From contig NZ_SACS01000018.1 of NCBI RefSeq assembly GCF_004005945.1, forward strand, positions 38,414-102,413: DNA of 64,000 bases, in the 5' to 3' direction. Positions 36,122 through 46,708 of this stretch are shown here, piece by piece. The position numbers were made by a program, and so were the translations under genes. Within the stretch, counting starts at the first letter, position 1; each line of letters starts with the position of its first letter. Origin of the DNA: Rheinheimera riviphila. Lineage in GTDB: Bacteria > Pseudomonadota > Gammaproteobacteria > Enterobacterales > Alteromonadaceae. Below the pieces are notes generated by a model, which was given only the letters and a program-made list of their open reading frames with translations, was not told where the DNA came from and ran no database searches.

Positions 36122-37321
36122 ATGACAATCACAACAAAAACAACAAGCCGTTTTGGGCTGGTACCACAAATAATTCTGGGGATATTCTGCGGCGTTGCAC
36201 TTGCCAGCTGGTCGGCAGAAGCCGGTCAGGCAGTGGCGATCTTCGGCGCGCTGTTTGTCAAAGCGCTCAAAGCCGTGGCACCCATTCTGGTGTTTATTCT
36301 GGTGGCTTCATCCATCGCCAATCGCAAAATTGGCGGGGCTGACAAAATGAAACCGGTGCTGATGTTGTATTTAACCGGCACGTTTTTAGCCGCGCTAACC
36401 GCTGTCGCCGCTAGCTTTTTATTTCCAACCACCTTAGTACTGGCCGGTACTGCTGAAGCGGTCACACCGCCGGAAGGCATCGGTCAGGTGATTAAAACGG
36501 TGTTATTCCAGGTGGTCGATAACCCAATCAATGCCTTGTTAACGGGTAACTTTATCGGTGTTTTAGCCTGGGCTATCGGTTTAGGGCTGGGGTTGCATCA
36601 CGCCAATAAGACCACCAAACAAGTATTTGCCGATGTGTCGCATGGTATTTCGATGCTGGTGACTTTTATTATCAAACTGGCGCCCATCGGCATTTTTGGC
36701 CTGGTGGCGGAAACCGTCGCGACGACTGGCTTTGCTGGTTTAGCCAGTTATGGTCAACTGCTGACGGTACTGGTTGGCTGTATGTTATTGATTGCGCTGG
36801 TGGTCAATCCGGCGTTGGTGTATGTCACCACCCGTAAGAATCCGTATCCGCTAGTCTTTACTTGCCTGCGTGAAAGTGGCATTCCAGCGTTTTTTACCCG
36901 CAGTTCTGCTGCCAATATTCCGGTGAATATGCAGTTAGCTGAAAAACTGAAACTGGATGAAGATACCTATTCAGTGTCAATTCCACTCGGCGCAACCATT
37001 AATATGGCCGGCGCTGCCATTACTATTACAGTACTGACTTTAGCCACAGTGCATACGCTGGGTATTCCGGTTGATTTTGCCACCGCCATGTTATTAAGCG
37101 TGGTGGCATCCATTTGTGCCTGCGGCGCTTCCGGTGTCGCTGGTGGCTCATTACTGCTGATCCCGTTGGCTTGTGGCCTGTTTGGTATCTCCAGTGATGT
37201 GGCGATGCAAGTCGTGGCCATTGGTTTTATTATCGGCGTGATCCAGGACTCCTGCGAAACCGCACTGAATAGTTCCACCGATGTGGTGTTTACGGCCGCG
37301 GTTTGTCAGGCCAAAGCCTAA
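36122..37321 (+). CDS. sstT: serine/threonine:Na+ symporter
   Basis: 399-aa inner-membrane DAACS-family transporter (E. coli SstT 414). The family re-entrant loop motifs are present: [17 protein letters not shown] [20 protein letters not shown], and [20 protein letters not shown]. Takes up serine and threonine with sodium. ATG 36122 gives the usual N-terminus. Followed by a strong terminator. Confidence 0.94.
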   Translation: MTITTKTTSRFGLVPQIILGIFCGVALASWSAEAGQAVAIFGALFVKALKAVAPILVFILVASSIANRKIGGADKMKPVLMLYLTGTFLAALTAVAASFLFPTTLVLAGTAEAVTPPEGIGQVIKTVLFQVVDNPINALLTGNFIGVLAWAIGLGLGLHHANKTTKQVFADVSHGISMLVTFIIKLAPIGIFGLVAETVATTGFAGLASYGQLLTVLVGCMLLIALVVNPALVYVTTRKNPYPLVFTCLRESGIPAFFTRSSAANIPVNMQLAEKLKLDEDTYSVSIPLGATINMAGAAITITVLTLATVHTLGIPVDFATAMLLSVVASICACGASGVAGGSLLLIPLACGLFGISSDVAMQVVAIGFIIGVIQDSCETALNSSTDVVFTAAVCQAKA

Positions 37322-37345
37322 CGACTTTCGCGCCTGATCAACATT

Positions 37346-37379
37346 GGGGCTGCTGTTCGCGCAGCCCCTTGCTTCTTTG
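37346..37379 (+). terminator. Rho-independent terminator after sstT
   Basis: GGGGCTGC-TGTTCGC-GCAGCCCC, perfect 8-bp stem, followed by TTGCTTCTTT. Confidence 0.85.
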
Positions 37380-37493
37380 CCAACACCTTTACTAACACAT
37401 GCCTGGCGCTTTATCCCGCTACCGACATTCTGCAGAACTGCGCTATGCTAATTCCATTTAGTTATATCTGAGTGCAATCCCTTCTTGGATTCA

Positions 37494-37509
37494 GGACGTT
37501 TAGACGTCT
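37494..37509 (+). promoter_or_regulatory. tandem MetJ-box-like operator upstream of cysG
   Basis: GGACGTTT (37494-37501) and AGACGTCT (37502-37509) abut with 8-bp period. The second is identical to the known MetJ box consensus AGACGTCT and the first matches 6 of 8. TTATAT at 37462-37467, about 30 bp upstream, could be the -10 element. This suggests methionine/SAM control of siroheme and sulfate activation genes. Confidence 0.55.
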
Positions 37510-37582
37510 AATATCCATGCTGCAGATAAAAAGCGACCCAATTCTTGGTGTCGTCAAAGCTCTCAGGGGAGCAGGAGCCAAA

Positions 37583-39004
37583 GTGCAGTACTTACCGATT
37601 TTCACCAACCTCAAAGGCAAAGCCGTGTTGCTGGTCGGCGGCGGCCATGTGGCGCTGCGTAAAGCCCGCACTTTGCTGAGCGCCGGTGCGGTATTGACGG
37701 TGGTATCACATCAATTTGAAGCCGAATTTTATGACTGGCAACAGCAGCAACAAGCCCGGTTAATTCAGGGCGATTTTGACGATTCACAGCTGCCCGGCCA
37801 CTGGCTGGTGTTGGCTGCCACCGACGATGATGCGGTGAATGCCGCCGTACATCAGGCCGCTACCGCACGGCAGATTTGGGCCAATACTGTTGATGATCAG
37901 GAAAAGTGCGAGTTTATCTTCCCTTCTATTATTGACCGCTCACCGATTTTAGTCGCCATTTCCAGCGGTGGTACCGCCCCAGTACTGGCACGGCGCCTGC
38001 GCGAAAAACTGGAAACTTTATTACCGCAGCATCTCGGGCCTTTGGCTGAATTAGTCGGTCGGTTTCGAGGAAAAGTGCAGCAGAAACTACAGGGTTTTGC
38101 TGAGCGTCGGCAATTCTGGGAAAAAGTGTTCAACTCCAATATTGTCAGCCTGGTGCAAACCCAACAACTGGACGCTGCTGAAACTGAGCTGGCGCAATCA
38201 CTTAGCGAGCATCAAACCTCCAAAGGCGAAGTTTATGTAGTCGGTGCCGGCCCTGGCGATCCGGAGTTGTTGACGCTCAAAGCGTTGCAACTGATGCAAC
38301 AAGCCGATGTGGTGGTATACGACTACTTAGTGTCGGAACCTATTATGCAGCTGGTGCGCCGCGACGCTGAGCTGATTTGTGTTGGTAAAAAAGCTGGCGC
38401 GCATTCAGTGGCGCAAGAGCATACCAATCAGCTGTTAATTGATTTAGCCCTTGCTGGTAAAAAAGTCTGCCGCTTAAAAGGCGGTGACCCCTTTATATTT
38501 GGCCGCGGCGCTGAAGAAATTGAAGTGTTATTACCACATCAAATTCCGTTTCAGGTGGTACCTGGCATCACCGCCGCCGCAGGTTGCGCCGCTTATGCCG
38601 GTATTCCGCTGACCCATCGCGATTATGCGCAGGCAGTGCAGTTTGTCACCGGTCATTGCCAAAAAGATGGCAAAGAGCCTGATTGGCACAGCTTAAGCCG
38701 GCCCAATCAAACCTTAGTGATTTATATGGGGTTGATGAAATCTGCCCATATTCAGGCGCAGTTATTAGCGGCTGGTCGCGCGGCAACAACGCCGGTGGCA
38801 ATTTTAGAAAATGGCACCCGACCAGAGCAACGCGTGATTACAGGTACTTTGGCGCAACTGGCTGACTTGATTGAACAACAGCAGGTGCAATCGCCGGCGT
38901 TATTGGTGATTGGCGAAGTCGTCGCGCTGCAAAGCAAACTGGCCTGGTATGGCAAACAGCCTACAGCGGCAGTGTTTGCGCAGCCTTTGGCGAGCCTGGC
39001 CTGA
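37583..39004 (+). CDS. cysG: siroheme synthase (multifunctional)
   Basis: 473-aa fusion: N-terminal precorrin-2 dehydrogenase/ferrochelatase (NAD motif KAVLLVGGGHVALRKARTLL) and C-terminal uroporphyrinogen-III methyltransferase (VYVVGAGPGDPELLTLKALQ; LKGGDPFIFGRGAEE; VVPGITAAAGCAAYAGIPLT). Makes siroheme for CysI. GTG 37583 is taken as start because AGGAG lies 5 nt upstream and the relatives begin at this residue (V-QYLPIFTNLK); the longer frame starting at 37472 would run through the operator. Confidence 0.95.
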   Translation: MQYLPIFTNLKGKAVLLVGGGHVALRKARTLLSAGAVLTVVSHQFEAEFYDWQQQQQARLIQGDFDDSQLPGHWLVLAATDDDAVNAAVHQAATARQIWANTVDDQEKCEFIFPSIIDRSPILVAISSGGTAPVLARRLREKLETLLPQHLGPLAELVGRFRGKVQQKLQGFAERRQFWEKVFNSNIVSLVQTQQLDAAETELAQSLSEHQTSKGEVYVVGAGPGDPELLTLKALQLMQQADVVVYDYLVSEPIMQLVRRDAELICVGKKAGAHSVAQEHTNQLLIDLALAGKKVCRLKGGDPFIFGRGAEEIEVLLPHQIPFQVVPGITAAAGCAAYAGIPLTHRDYAQAVQFVTGHCQKDGKEPDWHSLSRPNQTLVIYMGLMKSAHIQAQLLAAGRAATTPVAILENGTRPEQRVITGTLAQLADLIEQQQVQSPALLVIGEVVALQSKLAWYGKQPTAAVFAQPLASLA

Positions 39005-39063
39005 ACTTGATACTAGATTGAAATACATAGCATTTATTCGTTTTTAAATTGAGGGTCATCCCT

Positions 39064-39966
39064 GTGCAAACCTTAACGCATTTACAACAGCTAGAAGCGG
39101 AAAGTATCCAGATCTTCCGCGAAGTCGCCGCCGAGTTTGATAACCCGGTGATGCTGTATTCGATTGGTAAAGACTCGTCGGTGCTGTTGCATCTGGCGCG
39201 TAAAGCCTTTTATCCGGGCAAAATTCCGTTTCCGCTGCTGCATGTTGACACCAACTGGAAGTTTCGCGAAATGATTGAATTTCGTGACAAACTCGCCGCG
39301 AAATACGGTTTTGATTTGCTGGTGCATAAAAACCCGGATGGTCTGGCGATGAATATCAGCCCGTTTGTGCACGGCAGCGCTAAACACACTGACATTATGA
39401 AAACCGAAGGCCTGAAACAGGCGCTGAACCATTATGGTTTTGACGCCGCTTTTGGTGGCGCGCGCCGTGATGAAGAAAAATCCCGCGCTAAAGAGCGGAT
39501 TTATTCGTTTCGCGATCAGTACCATCGTTGGGATCCAAAAAACCAGCGGCCAGAGCTGTGGCACACCTACAACGGGCAGGTGAATAAAGGCGAAAGTATC
39601 CGGGTGTTCCCATTGTCGAACTGGACCGAACTTGATATCTGGCAATATATCTATCAGGAAAATATCGAAATTGTGCCGTTGTATCTGGCGGCATACCGGC
39701 CGGTAGTGGAGCGCAACGGGACCTTGTTGATGGTTGACGATGAACGGATGCCGCTGGAACCAGGTGAAGTGCCCCAACAGAAACTGGTGAGGTTCCGGAC
39801 TTTAGGCTGTTACCCGCTGACCGGTGCTATTGAATCGGACGCCGACAGCTTAACCGGCATTATCGAAGAAATGTTGTTGTCGCGCTCAAGCGAGCGGCAA
39901 GGCCGGGTGATTGACCACGATTCCAGTGGTTCGATGGAAAAGAAAAAACGTGAGGGCTATTTCTGA
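39064..39966 (+). CDS. cysD: sulfate adenylyltransferase subunit 2
   Basis: 300-aa ATP sulfurylase catalytic subunit (PP-loop, [21 protein letters not shown]) that makes APS with GTP hydrolysis by CysN. GTG 39064 has GAGG 9 nt upstream and gives the normal family length; the TTG at 39049 would use the ribosome site as codons. Coupled to cysN by a 1-bp overlap (TGATG). Confidence 0.96.
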   Translation: MQTLTHLQQLEAESIQIFREVAAEFDNPVMLYSIGKDSSVLLHLARKAFYPGKIPFPLLHVDTNWKFREMIEFRDKLAAKYGFDLLVHKNPDGLAMNISPFVHGSAKHTDIMKTEGLKQALNHYGFDAAFGGARRDEEKSRAKERIYSFRDQYHRWDPKNQRPELWHTYNGQVNKGESIRVFPLSNWTELDIWQYIYQENIEIVPLYLAAYRPVVERNGTLLMVDDERMPLEPGEVPQQKLVRFRTLGCYPLTGAIESDADSLTGIIEEMLLSRSSERQGRVIDHDSSGSMEKKKREGYF

Positions 39967-41393
39967 TGTCAGTCGCTATTGAATTAGAACAACTGGGGAT
40001 TGAAGAATACCTCAAACAGCAACAGCATAAATCTTTGCTGAAGTTTTTAACCTGTGGCTCGGTCGATGATGGCAAAAGTACCTTAATTGGCCGCCTGCTC
40101 CACGACAGCGCACAGATTTATGAAGATCAACTGGCGGCTTTGCACAAAGACAGCAAAACCCACGGTACTACGGGCGAAACCATCGATTTGGCTTTATTAG
40201 TAGACGGATTGCAGGCTGAGCGCGAACAAGGCATCACCATTGATGTGGCGTACCGTTATTTCTCGACGTCTAAGCGCAAATTTATTATCGCCGACACGCC
40301 AGGGCATGAGCAGTACACCCGCAATATGGCGACCGGCGCTTCGAACTGCGACCTGGCGATCATTCTGGTTGATGCCCGTTATGGCGTGCAAACCCAGACC
40401 CGCCGCCATAGTTTTATCTGTGCTTTGCTTGGCATTAAGCATTTTGTCGTTGCCATTAACAAAATGGATTTGGTTGGTTTTGCCGAAGATCGTTACGAGC
40501 AAATCAAACAGGATTATCTGGCCTTTGCGGCGCAGCTGGGATCGCAACAGAAAAACGGCCCGAGCATTGATTTTGTGCCGCTATCGGCGCTCAACGGCGA
40601 CAACGTGGTTAATCGTTCAACCCAAAGTCCTTGGTATGTTGGCCCGACTTTACTGGAAAAACTGGAAAACGCACCGGTCACTGGTTTTAACTTAACCGGC
40701 GAAGCGCGCTTACCGGTGCAGTATGTCAATCGACCGAATTTAGATTTTCGCGGTTTTGCCGGCACTATTGCCGCCGGTGAATTTAAAGTCGGTGATGCGA
40801 TTACCGCTTTGCCATCCGGTAAACATTCGGTGATTAAATCGATTGTCACTTTTGATGGCGAGCTGACTTCAGCCTTTGCCGGTCAAGCAGTGACATTGAC
40901 GCTGACCGACGAAATTGATATCAGCCGCGGTGATGTGATAGTGCCAAAACAACATCACGCCAGCTTGTCGAACCGCATTCTGGCCAAAGTGGTCTGGATG
41001 CACGAAGAACCGCTGGTACTGGGTAAAAGCTACAACATTAAACTAGCCACCAAAAAAGTGGCCGGTAAAGTCACCGCCATTGCCCATGCGATTGACGTGA
41101 ATACGCTGGCCGAGTTTCAGGCCCAAACCCTGGGCTTAAACGGCATCGCGCTGGTCGAGCTGGAGCTAACCGAAGCTATTGTGTTTGATCCGTACAGCCA
41201 AAATCGCGACACCGGTGGTTTTATCTTTATCGACCGCTTAAGTAATATCACGGTTGGTGCCGGTTTGGTCGACAGCGCGCTGGCAACAGTGCAAACCCAA
41301 AACCAATTCAGCGACTACGAACTGGAACTGAACGCCTTTGTGCGTAAACATTTCCCGCACTGGCAAGCGCTGGATATTTCAAAACTGAAATAA
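39966..41393 (+). CDS. cysN: sulfate adenylyltransferase subunit 1 (GTPase)
   Basis: 475-aa EF-Tu-like GTPase that activates CysD. G1 [16 protein letters not shown]3 [11 protein letters not shown] and G4 NKMDLV are intact, followed by two beta-barrel domains. It lacks the C-terminal APS kinase found in CysNC fusions; a separate cysC follows. Confidence 0.97.
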   Translation: MSVAIELEQLGIEEYLKQQQHKSLLKFLTCGSVDDGKSTLIGRLLHDSAQIYEDQLAALHKDSKTHGTTGETIDLALLVDGLQAEREQGITIDVAYRYFSTSKRKFIIADTPGHEQYTRNMATGASNCDLAIILVDARYGVQTQTRRHSFICALLGIKHFVVAINKMDLVGFAEDRYEQIKQDYLAFAAQLGSQQKNGPSIDFVPLSALNGDNVVNRSTQSPWYVGPTLLEKLENAPVTGFNLTGEARLPVQYVNRPNLDFRGFAGTIAAGEFKVGDAITALPSGKHSVIKSIVTFDGELTSAFAGQAVTLTLTDEIDISRGDVIVPKQHHASLSNRILAKVVWMHEEPLVLGKSYNIKLATKKVAGKVTAIAHAIDVNTLAEFQAQTLGLNGIALVELELTEAIVFDPYSQNRDTGGFIFIDRLSNITVGAGLVDSALATVQTQNQFSDYELELNAFVRKHFPHWQALDISKLK

Positions 41394-41418
41394 TGTTAAC
41401 TTGAGGGCCAAAACGGAC

Positions 41419-41463
41419 TTTTGGGGTCAGAGTAGTACTCTGACCCCTACTCTGACCCCAAAA
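41419..41463. repeat. REP-like palindrome between cysN and cysC
   Basis: TTTTGGGGTCAGAGTA (41419-41434) and TACTCTGACCCCAAAA (41448-41463) are perfect inverted repeats; an extra GTACTCTGACCCC lies between them. GGGGTCAGAGT palindromes are frequent intergenic repeats in proteobacteria and are often linked to REP-associated transposases. Confidence 0.85.
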
Positions 41464-41479
41464 ACTATTTGGAAACCTA

Positions 41480-42073
41480 ATGAGCAATATTGTCTGGCAA
41501 CAACATCAGGTCAGCCGCGGTGAACGCGAAACACAAAAGCAGCAACAGGCGGTGGTGCTGTGGTTTACCGGTTTAAGTGGTGCGGGGAAATCCACGGTCG
41601 CCGGGGCGCTGGAACAGGCGTTGCTGGCGCAGGGTGCCCATACTTATTTGCTGGATGGCGATAATGTGCGCCATGGTTTATGTGCCGATTTAGGTTTTTC
41701 CGAAGCGGATCGCACCGAAAACTTGCGTCGGGTTGGCGCGGTTGCTGGTTTGATGGTTGATGCCGGCTTAATAGTGCTAAGCGCTTTTATTTCGCCGCTC
41801 AAAAGCCAACGTGATGCCATTCGCCGGGCGGTGCCAGAGGGAAAATTTATTGAAGTTTATGTCGCAACTTCGCTGGAAGAGTGCGAAAAACGTGACGTGA
41901 AAGGTCTTTATCAAAAAGCCCGCCTCGGTGAGATAAAAAACTTCACCGGCATTTCTGATCCGTACGAAGCGCCAGAGCACGCTGATATTGTGCTGGATAC
42001 CGGGTTGTTATCGCTGGATGAAAGTGTGCAACAGCTGCTGCAGTTACTGCGTGAGCGTGGCATTATCCGCTAA
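41480..42073 (+). CDS. cysC: adenylylsulfate (APS) kinase
   Basis: 197-aa kinase converting APS to PAPS. P-loop [29 protein letters not shown], and [14 protein letters not shown] and [17 protein letters not shown] are as in the family. Begins 86 bp after cysN, the gap being filled by a REP-like palindrome. Continues the cysG-DNC-Q cluster. Confidence 0.97.
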   Translation: MSNIVWQQHQVSRGERETQKQQQAVVLWFTGLSGAGKSTVAGALEQALLAQGAHTYLLDGDNVRHGLCADLGFSEADRTENLRRVGAVAGLMVDAGLIVLSAFISPLKSQRDAIRRAVPEGKFIEVYVATSLEECEKRDVKGLYQKARLGEIKNFTGISDPYEAPEHADIVLDTGLLSLDESVQQLLQLLRERGIIR

Positions 42074-42097
42074 TCATCCCAAACTCAGGATCCAACC

Positions 42098-42883
42098 TTG
42101 ATAACCCCAACAACTCAACAATTGGCCGACTGGCTACCGCAGATCCGCCGGATTGCCGTGGCCGCCGGCGACGCCATTTTAACGATTTATAACCAGCCAG
42201 AAGCTGTAGCCGTGCAGCAAAAAGCCGACGACAGCCCACTCACCGCCGCTGATTTAGCAGCGCATCAGCTGATTATGCGTGAGCTAACCTCGTTAACGCC
42301 GGACATTCCGGTGCTGTCAGAAGAAGCTGCGGATATTCCCTGGACTGTGCGTCAGCATTGGCATTGTTACTGGCTGGTCGACCCGTTAGATGGCACCAAA
42401 GAATTTATCAAACGCAATGGCGAATTTACCGTCAATATTGCGCTGATTGTGGCGGGTGAGCCGGTGCTTGGCGTCATTCATGCGCCAGTGCTAGCCAAAA
42501 CCTACAGCGCCGTATTGGGGCTAGGCGCTTTTGTCGCCGATGCCAAAGGTGAGCGCCAAATCCACGCTGTAGAGCCAGTCCCAGGCGAAACCGTACGCTT
42601 GGTCGGCAGCAAAAGCCATTATCAACCGGAAGTGGAGAGCTATTTAGCACAGTTCCCACAACATGAATTAGTCGCAGTCGGCAGCTCGTTAAAATTCTGC
42701 ATGGTGGCCGATGGCACTGCACATATCTACCCACGCTTTGGCCCCACCATGTTATGGGATACCGGCGCTGGTCATGCGATTGCGGTGGCGGCAGGTGCAT
42801 CCGTGCAATACTTGGGTATCGATGGCCCGGCGTATCAGCGCGAGAATTTGTTGAATGGAAATTTTATCGTCAAAGCAAATTGA
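42098..42883 (+). CDS. cysQ: 3'(2'),5'-bisphosphate nucleotidase
   Basis: 261-aa inositol-monophosphatase-fold enzyme that removes the 3'-phosphate of PAP left by CysH. Metal site EEAADIP and DPLDGTKEFIKRNGEFTVNIA; C-terminal DTGAGHAIAVAAG. TTG start, supported by AGGA 7 nt upstream. Last gene of the sulfate cluster. Confidence 0.93.
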   Translation: MITPTTQQLADWLPQIRRIAVAAGDAILTIYNQPEAVAVQQKADDSPLTAADLAAHQLIMRELTSLTPDIPVLSEEAADIPWTVRQHWHCYWLVDPLDGTKEFIKRNGEFTVNIALIVAGEPVLGVIHAPVLAKTYSAVLGLGAFVADAKGERQIHAVEPVPGETVRLVGSKSHYQPEVESYLAQFPQHELVAVGSSLKFCMVADGTAHIYPRFGPTMLWDTGAGHAIAVAAGASVQYLGIDGPAYQRENLLNGNFIVKAN

Positions 42884-42982
42884 CGATACTGCCGAAGGTC
42901 GATCACAACAAATCAATTTATCTCACCTTAGCCACGATAAATACTGCTGTTGTTTCAACCGCTGGCGGCAGATAATAGCGTT

Positions 42983-43489
42983 ATGGGTGCACTGCAACGG
43001 GCAGTGCGGGCTGAATATGCCACGGGGTTTGGAATGAAGCTGCTACGTCATCTGCATAAAGCGCCACTTCGGGTGCTGCGGCTGCAGCGTCGAAAAAGTA
43101 TGATCCGGATCCGCTTTAGCATGGTTCGGCTGAAAATTGCGTTAGCGCAGGAAAAAGACGAAACCCGGCAGATGCTGCGGATTTACCAGCATTATGTCAC
43201 CGGCGACGTTAGCAAGACCGAATTGGCGCGTGCCAACGCCCAATTAGCCGATGTGCTGCGGGCTACTGGCCTTGGCATTTTTGCGGTATTACCTTTTGCG
43301 CCGATCACCATTCCCATTATCGTAAAGCTTGGCCGCAAGCTCGGCATCGAAGTGTTGCCAAGCGCATTTACGCCCCAAGGGAAACGCCGTGCCGCCAGGA
43401 TCCATCGGCTGCGGCGCTCCGCCAGCGCCAGACCGCCATCGCTGATAGGACACAAAAATCCGGCAGCAACCGCAGAAGACGAGCAATAA
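42983..43489 (+). CDS. LETM1-related protein
   Basis: 168-aa protein with a basic N-terminal half and the LETM1-like hydrophobic stretch GIFAVLPFAPITIPIIVKLG followed by IEVLPSAFTPQGKRRA. LETM1 proteins are cation/proton-related membrane proteins in mitochondria; bacterial forms are uncharacterised. Start not certain: ATG 42983 or ATG 43034 (GGGG-TTTGGA upstream). Followed directly by a bidirectional terminator. Confidence 0.75.
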   Translation: MGALQRAVRAEYATGFGMKLLRHLHKAPLRVLRLQRRKSMIRIRFSMVRLKIALAQEKDETRQMLRIYQHYVTGDVSKTELARANAQLADVLRATGLGIFAVLPFAPITIPIIVKLGRKLGIEVLPSAFTPQGKRRAARIHRLRRSASARPPSLIGHKNPAATAEDEQ

Positions 43490-43514
43490 AAAAAGCAGCC
43501 GCAGCTGCTTTTTT
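43488..43514. terminator. bidirectional terminator
   Basis: AAAAAAA-GCAGC-CGCA-GCTGC-TTTTTT between convergent genes; A and T runs on either side serve both strands. Confidence 0.85.
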
Positions 43515-43541
43515 CATATCGGGCCGAGTTAAATAACCGGA

Positions 43542-44888
43542 CTAACCTTTAATCGTCATATAAGCCACCACCGCAATCAATAGTGGCGCGACCACAGCAG
43601 CCATCAAGCGATACCAGCTCAGCACATGTTTGTGCATTTCTTCCGCCAGAATCACCTGAATTTGTGGCCAAATCCGCCAGCCGACAAACACCGCTGCCAG
43701 CATACCGCCCAGTGGCATCAGTAAGTTTGACGCGACAAAATCCATTAAATCAAAGGGGGTTTTGCCAAAAACTTTCATATCTTCGGCCATAAAACCAAAG
43801 GACAACGCGGCTGGAATACATAACAGGATGTAGTTGCTGACGCTGACAAGAATGGTGGCAGATTTACGGGCAAAGCCATATTCATCGATCAAAAAGGCGA
43901 CTGCTGGTTCCAGAATCGAAATGGATGACGTCACTGCAGCAAATAACAACAAGGCAAAAAACACCAACGCCAGAATTTGACCACCGGCCATTTGCGCAAA
44001 GAGCGCCGGCATGGTGATAAACGTCAATCCTGGACCAGATGCCGGGTCTACGTTAAAGGCAAATACAGCAGGCAGAATCATTAAACCGGCTAACACGCTG
44101 GCCATCGTCGCTAAACCGGCAATCCATAAACCGGCATTCACCACTTTAGTTTCCGGGCTTAAGTACGAGCCATAAGCAATCATCAGACCGGCACCAACAG
44201 ACAATGAGAACACCGCTAAACCCAACGCATCCAGCACCATTTTAATCGATAATTTGCTCCAGTCTGGGGTAATGAAGTACATCACACCTTCCATCGCACC
44301 CGGTAAGATCAGGCTGCGGTATACCAGGAACAGCATCAGCGCAAATAACACCGGCATCAACACTTTACAGATCCGTTCGATACCAGCCTGTACCCCGGCG
44401 ATAACGATAGCAGCGGTAATAAACATAAAACCGGCGGTATAAATTAATGAAGCCGTTGGATCGGCAATAAAATTAGTAAAGGTATCACTCAGTACTTTAG
44501 CGTCGGTGGTCAGAATATCGCCTTTGACCGCTTCGACAATGTAGGCAATGGTCCAGCCGCCGACCACACAATAAAAACCAAGGATTAAATAAACACAGAG
44601 CACCGAGATCCAGCCTGCCCAGTGCCACTGGCTTTTACCAAGCTCGCGATAAGCGGAAGTGGCTGATTTTTTCGCACCACGGCCAATCATCATTTCCGCC
44701 AGCATCATCACGATGCCTACAGAAAACACACAAGCCAGATAAACCAGCAGAAAAACACCGCCACCATTGGCACCGGCGACGTAAGGGAATTTCCAGATGG
44801 CGCCAAGGCCAACTGCCGATCCGGCGGCTGCCAGAATGAAGCCGATGCGAGAGCCCCAGCTACCGCGGGCGTTAATGGTATTGGTCAT
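43542..44888 (-). CDS. sodium-dependent transporter (NSS/SLC6 family)
   Basis: 448-aa membrane transporter with about 11-12 helices. NSS signature near the N-terminus: SRIGFILAAAGSAVGLGAIW KFPY-type sodium/substrate site, and a later ILALVFFALLLFAAVTSSIS stretch. Bacterial members move amino acids such as tyrosine or tryptophan; substrate cannot be told. AGGA precedes the ATG. Monocistronic. Confidence 0.93.
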   Translation of the reverse strand: MTNTINARGSWGSRIGFILAAAGSAVGLGAIWKFPYVAGANGGGVFLLVYLACVFSVGIVMMLAEMMIGRGAKKSATSAYRELGKSQWHWAGWISVLCVYLILGFYCVVGGWTIAYIVEAVKGDILTTDAKVLSDTFTNFIADPTASLIYTAGFMFITAAIVIAGVQAGIERICKVLMPVLFALMLFLVYRSLILPGAMEGVMYFITPDWSKLSIKMVLDALGLAVFSLSVGAGLMIAYGSYLSPETKVVNAGLWIAGLATMASVLAGLMILPAVFAFNVDPASGPGLTFITMPALFAQMAGGQILALVFFALLLFAAVTSSISILEPAVAFLIDEYGFARKSATILVSVSNYILLCIPAALSFGFMAEDMKVFGKTPFDLMDFVASNLLMPLGGMLAAVFVGWRIWPQIQVILAEEMHKHVLSWYRLMAAVVAPLLIAVVAYMTIKG

Positions 44889-45100
44889 GTGTGGTCCTGA
44901 AGTGATGATGCTGTTGTAATAGTTATTTGCTCAGCAATGTAGTGGAAAGTGGCCATTTAATGCAACCAAAATAGTTGACTAACTGGCCGGAGAAGTTAAA
45001 ACGCAGTAAATGCGCCATAATCGCGAACTTCGCTGAAAGCTACCTTTTTTCAGCGAAGCCAACTAAGGTTAACCAAGCAACGTTGCTGAGGGAGCATTAA

Positions 45101-45847
45101 ATGATCAGCCGAATTCTGGCCGGAATTTTATGTTGGTGCTGCTGTCAGGTACTCGCCAGTACCAGTCTGACCTTGTATGCCTATCACAGCTCACCGCCCT
45201 TTGTGATTAACCCCGATACCGAAACGGGTCTGAATTACGACCTGGTGCGGGCGCTACAACAGCAGCTAGGCAGCAGGTATCATCTTGAATTCAAACAACT
45301 ACCCCGCCATCTGCTGAATGAAAGGTTAAGCGCCGGACTGCCGACCATCGTGCTGTGGGCCAACCCAGCCTGGTTTACCAATAAAGCCAAACCTTATCTG
45401 TGGTCCAATACGGTGTTTGTCGATCGGGATGTATTTGTCACGCTCAGTGACTTTCACGGTAAAGTTGAGCAACTGACGGATTTGGCGGGCAGTACCCTAG
45501 GTGCTTTGCGTGGATACAGTTATCCAGGGGTGAATGAACTGGTGAGTCAGCATCGGGTCACCCGGCTGGATGCCGATACCGATAAAGAAAATCTGGCCCG
45601 ATTACTGGAGCGTAATGTTGATCAAATTGTGATCACCCGTTCCAGTTTTTTATACTATGCCAGACAGCAGCAACATTTAGGCAAAATGAAAATTACCGGC
45701 CAGCCTTACCCAAACTACCAAAGACAACTGTTGTTGACCCAACATTATCAGAGCGTGCTGGCAGACTTCGATACCGCCATTGCAACATTACCCAAACAAC
45801 AGTTCTGGACCTCCCGCCTGGAACTCTACGGCCTGAAGCCGGAGTAG
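45101..45847 (+). CDS. periplasmic substrate-binding-like protein (SBP family 3)
   Basis: 248-aa secreted protein (signal ending QVLAST). It has the SBP_bac_3 layout: LTLYAYHSSPPFVINPDTET, GLNYDLVRALQQQL, then LGALRGYSYPGVN and LDTAI/ATLPK-like helix near the end. No permease or ATPase gene is adjacent; such orphan proteins in Alteromonadales-like bacteria may bind amino acids or act in signalling. Monocistronic. Confidence 0.8.
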   Translation: MISRILAGILCWCCCQVLASTSLTLYAYHSSPPFVINPDTETGLNYDLVRALQQQLGSRYHLEFKQLPRHLLNERLSAGLPTIVLWANPAWFTNKAKPYLWSNTVFVDRDVFVTLSDFHGKVEQLTDLAGSTLGALRGYSYPGVNELVSQHRVTRLDADTDKENLARLLERNVDQIVITRSSFLYYARQQQHLGKMKITGQPYPNYQRQLLLTQHYQSVLADFDTAIATLPKQQFWTSRLELYGLKPE

Positions 45848-45981
45848 CCGCAACTCAGATTGAACAAGGGTTGTAGCACCATCGCCGCGAAGTTACACTA
45901 ACCCAAACTTACTGAACTGACATCGTTTTCAGCCATTATTTGCGGTTCATCGCCAATTTTTTCTTCAGCAAAGGCATTTTC

Positions 45982-46686
45982 ATGCGTTTAGACAAATTTA
46001 TCTGTGATTGTACCGAGCTGACCCGTAGTCAGGCCGGTAAGGTGATCCGCCAGGGCTTAGTGACGGTTGATCAGCAATTATGTAAACAACCTTCAACGCA
46101 GGTCACTGCAGTTCAGCAAATTGAACTGGACGGCGAGTTATTAAAAATCATCGGCTTACGTTATTTTGTGATGCACAAACCTGCCGGTTACGTCTGCTCT
46201 ACTGACGATCCGGATCACAATACCGTGTTTACGCTGATGGACGAACCGATGCAGTCACGGCTGCACACTGTTGGCCGGCTGGATTTAGACACCACCGGCT
46301 TGCTGCTGATCACCGACGATGGCCAGTGGTCACATCAAATCAGCTCGCCCAAACACGAGTGTGCCAAAACCTATCGTGCCTGGCTCGCCGATCCGGTCGA
46401 CGCATCGGCGATAACCTTGTTTGCCGAAGGTGTGATGCTCAACGGTGAAAAACATCCAACCAAACCGGCACAGCTGGAGATTGTGAATCCACAGGAATGC
46501 CTGCTGACCATCCACGAAGGCCGTTACCATCAGGTGAAACGGATGTTTGCCGCTATTGGCAATAAGGTAGAAAAACTGCACCGCGAACAAATTGGTAGCT
46601 TTAAACTAGGCGCCGATTTAGCCGAAGGTAGCTATCGTGAATTAACGTTGGCCGAAGCTACGACCTTTGCGGCTGTCGCCAAATGA
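45982..46686 (+). CDS. rsuA: 16S rRNA pseudouridine(516) synthase
   Basis: 234-aa RsuA-type enzyme: N-terminal S4 domain (MRLDKFICDCTELTRSQAGK) and catalytic domain with HTVGRLDLDTTGLLLITDDG (catalytic Asp). The ATG at 45982 has AAAGG upstream and matches the family N-terminus; the frame to 45940 is not needed. Its end overlaps nothing, and a LytS-type kinase gene follows closely. Confidence 0.93.
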   Translation: MRLDKFICDCTELTRSQAGKVIRQGLVTVDQQLCKQPSTQVTAVQQIELDGELLKIIGLRYFVMHKPAGYVCSTDDPDHNTVFTLMDEPMQSRLHTVGRLDLDTTGLLLITDDGQWSHQISSPKHECAKTYRAWLADPVDASAITLFAEGVMLNGEKHPTKPAQLEIVNPQECLLTIHEGRYHQVKRMFAAIGNKVEKLHREQIGSFKLGADLAEGSYRELTLAEATTFAAVAK

Positions 46687-46708
46687 TCACCACTGTGGCA
46701 AATTGCTG

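Noticed and set aside
37440..37583. SAM riboswitch upstream of cysG
   Set aside because: No aptamer-like conserved core or terminator is visible; the MetJ-like boxes explain the striking AGACGTCT better.
39091..39777. 228-codon minus-strand open frame inside cysD
   Set aside because: It lies wholly antisense to a highly conserved gene, has no ribosome site or recognisable domain, and arises from codon bias of the real frame.
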